A DNA stretch of 64,000 nucleotides from Myxocyprinus asiaticus (Eukaryota; Chordata; Actinopteri; Cypriniformes; Catostomidae): the NCBI RefSeq assembly GCF_019703515.2, contig NC_059358.1, positions 47,465,094 to 47,529,093 on the forward strand, read 5' to 3'. This document shows positions 62,996-64,000 of this stretch, one piece after another. Both the position numbers and the translations under genes were made by a program. The notes below the pieces were generated by a model. The model ran no database searches. It was not told the DNA's origin and saw only the letters and a program-made list of their open reading frames with translations. Numbering within the stretch: position 1 is the stretch's first letter; each line of letters opens with the position of its first letter.

Positions 62996-64000
62996 GAAGG
63001 TGTTTGACCACTCTTGAATGTTCTTTAACTTTCATCATAATGGCGCCGCGGATGGCTGCCTCGGTGTGGAGCGCTCCTATTGTTTTGTTGTTTTTGATTG
63101 TTTGTCCTGTGTTTAGTAATCTTTTTCCAGTCAGTTTTACCAGAGGTGAACTGCTGAACATTCGACAGTATATACCAGACAATCTATTCCTGGTTTTCGA
63201 ATATTCAGATGTTTTGCTGGACATTTTAGTTGGAGGCGCAGCTCTGCTGTTCAAGAGACGCAGGCGTGGGAGACGAGCCGGTGCGCTGGTCAAACTCCGT
63301 CGGCACGGATTTCGAACAGCGCTGCCGAGTATTCACTTAGCGAATCTCTGCTCTCTTCCTAACAAAACGGATGAACTACATCTCCTCACCCACACAAACA
63401 AGGACTTTTCAACCTCTGCTGCCTTGTGCTTCACAGAAACCTGGCTGAGTGAAGCCATTCTGGTCAGCGCGTTACATCTGCCGGGCTTTCAGCTGTTCAG
63501 AGCGGATTGCATCGCGGAGTTAACGGGGAAAACGAGAGGCGGTGGAACATGCTTTTCCATCAATGAAAGTTAGTGTACAGATGTTACTACATTAAAGAGG
63601 ATGTGCTGTCCTAATTTGGAAGCGCTCTTTATTAACTGTGAGCCTTTCTACTCGCCGTGGGAGTTTTCCTTGTTTATTCTGGTGAGTGTGTATATCGTGC
63701 CAAACGTGTGTTTGAACACAGCACTGCAACAGCTGGCTGATCAAATCACAGACACAGAACAACAATACCCGGTCTCAGTTATTATTATTCTTGGGGATTT
63801 TAACAAAGCAAATCTCACACGTGAACAGCCCAAATACAAACAGCACATTACATGCCCCACCAGAGACAGGAACATACTGGATCATTGTTACACAACAATA
63901 AAGGATGCATATCGCTCTGTCCCTAGAGCAGCTTTGGGACTCTCTGATCACTGTCTGGTTCATCTTCTTCCAACCTACAGGCAGAAATTAAAATCAACCA
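62996..64000 (+). mobile_element. CR1/L2/Rex-group LINE, 5' half, runs off the window
   Basis: The 5' part of a non-LTR retrotransposon encodes a complete APE-type endonuclease. The endonuclease end (LDHCY...SDHC...LLPTYRQKLKS) resembles the relic at 9226-9370, so both belong to one LINE group but to different subfamilies. The 5' boundary is not defined; the RT would lie beyond 64000. Confidence 0.8.
63040..64000 (+). pseudogene. LINE ORF2 N-terminus: APE endonuclease (one in-frame stop, partial)
   Basis: The chosen Met is 63040 (MAPRMAASVWSAPIVLLFLI); an upstream Met at 63004 is in frame. A basic stretch (FKRRRRGRRAGALVKLRRHG) precedes the endonuclease. Motifs in order: LPSIHLANLCSLPNKTDELH (Asn box), ALCFTETWLS (catalytic Glu), RGGGTCFSINES, a TAG at 63571-63573, then the same frame continues CTDVTTLKRMCCPNLEALFI, SVIIILGDFNKANLTREQPK (GDFN box), RNILDHCYTTIKDAYRSVPR, LGLSDHCLVHLLPTYRQKLK (SDH box). 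All catalytic boxes are intact and the single stop is the only visible lesion in about 330 codons. The TAG probably replaced a Trp TGG (inference). Confidence 0.85.

Overview
This window looks like a non-genic stretch of a teleost genome, most likely a cyprinid. That is inferred from the repeat families (several Tc1 families, DIRS retroelements, CR1/L2/Rex-like and L1-like LINEs, many hAT miniature elements, and a TTAA-flanked family beginning AGGGATAGTTCACCC). No search was run. I found no intact host gene, tRNA gene, rRNA gene or CRISPR array. Almost every translatable stretch is a decayed transposable-element protein.

Layout. 1-5.8 kb: AT-rich DNA with three hAT-type non-autonomous elements, one nested inside another, with readable target-site duplications (TSDs). 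5.8-12.8 kb: a 20-bp AT-rich minisatellite split by a Tc1-derived MITE, a deleted Tc1, and a second Tc1 that itself carries a LINE. 13.1-21.9 kb: a minus-strand L2 LINE cut into three pieces by a nearly full-length L1-like LINE and by a non-autonomous LTR element with a 33-bp coding minisatellite. 23.1-27.5 kb: a nest of elements with TTRCAGTTTTT ends, including a two-exon DDE transposase relic. 28.1-33.3 kb: a hAT MITE, a TTAA-type MITE fragment, and a DIRS element interrupted by a second tyrosine-recombinase element (copy A).

33.3-37.7 kb: two MITEs in otherwise featureless DNA. 37.7-41.8 kb: copy B of the same tyrosine-recombinase element, itself hit by a Tc1 MITE. 42.4-46.0 kb: an L2 relic, a MITE and two tandem-repeat blocks. 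47.9-50.4 kb: a deleted DIRS with inverted terminal repeats at both ends. 51-62.9 kb: sparse MITEs, a PIF/Harbinger-type element with a MADF exon, and a long hAT element. 63.0 kb to the end: the 5' half of a CR1/L2/Rex-type LINE running off the window.

The parts are related by insertion order rather than by a shared pathway, and several nests give a relative chronology. The best candidate for something poorly described is the pair of tyrosine-recombinase elements at about 29.9-31.85 kb (minus) and 37.7-41.8 kb (plus). They share both ends, carry Cys-rich CGVF units and a recombinase, and show no visible reverse transcriptase. Their catalytic Arg codon has decayed independently in each copy in the way expected of a methylated CpG.
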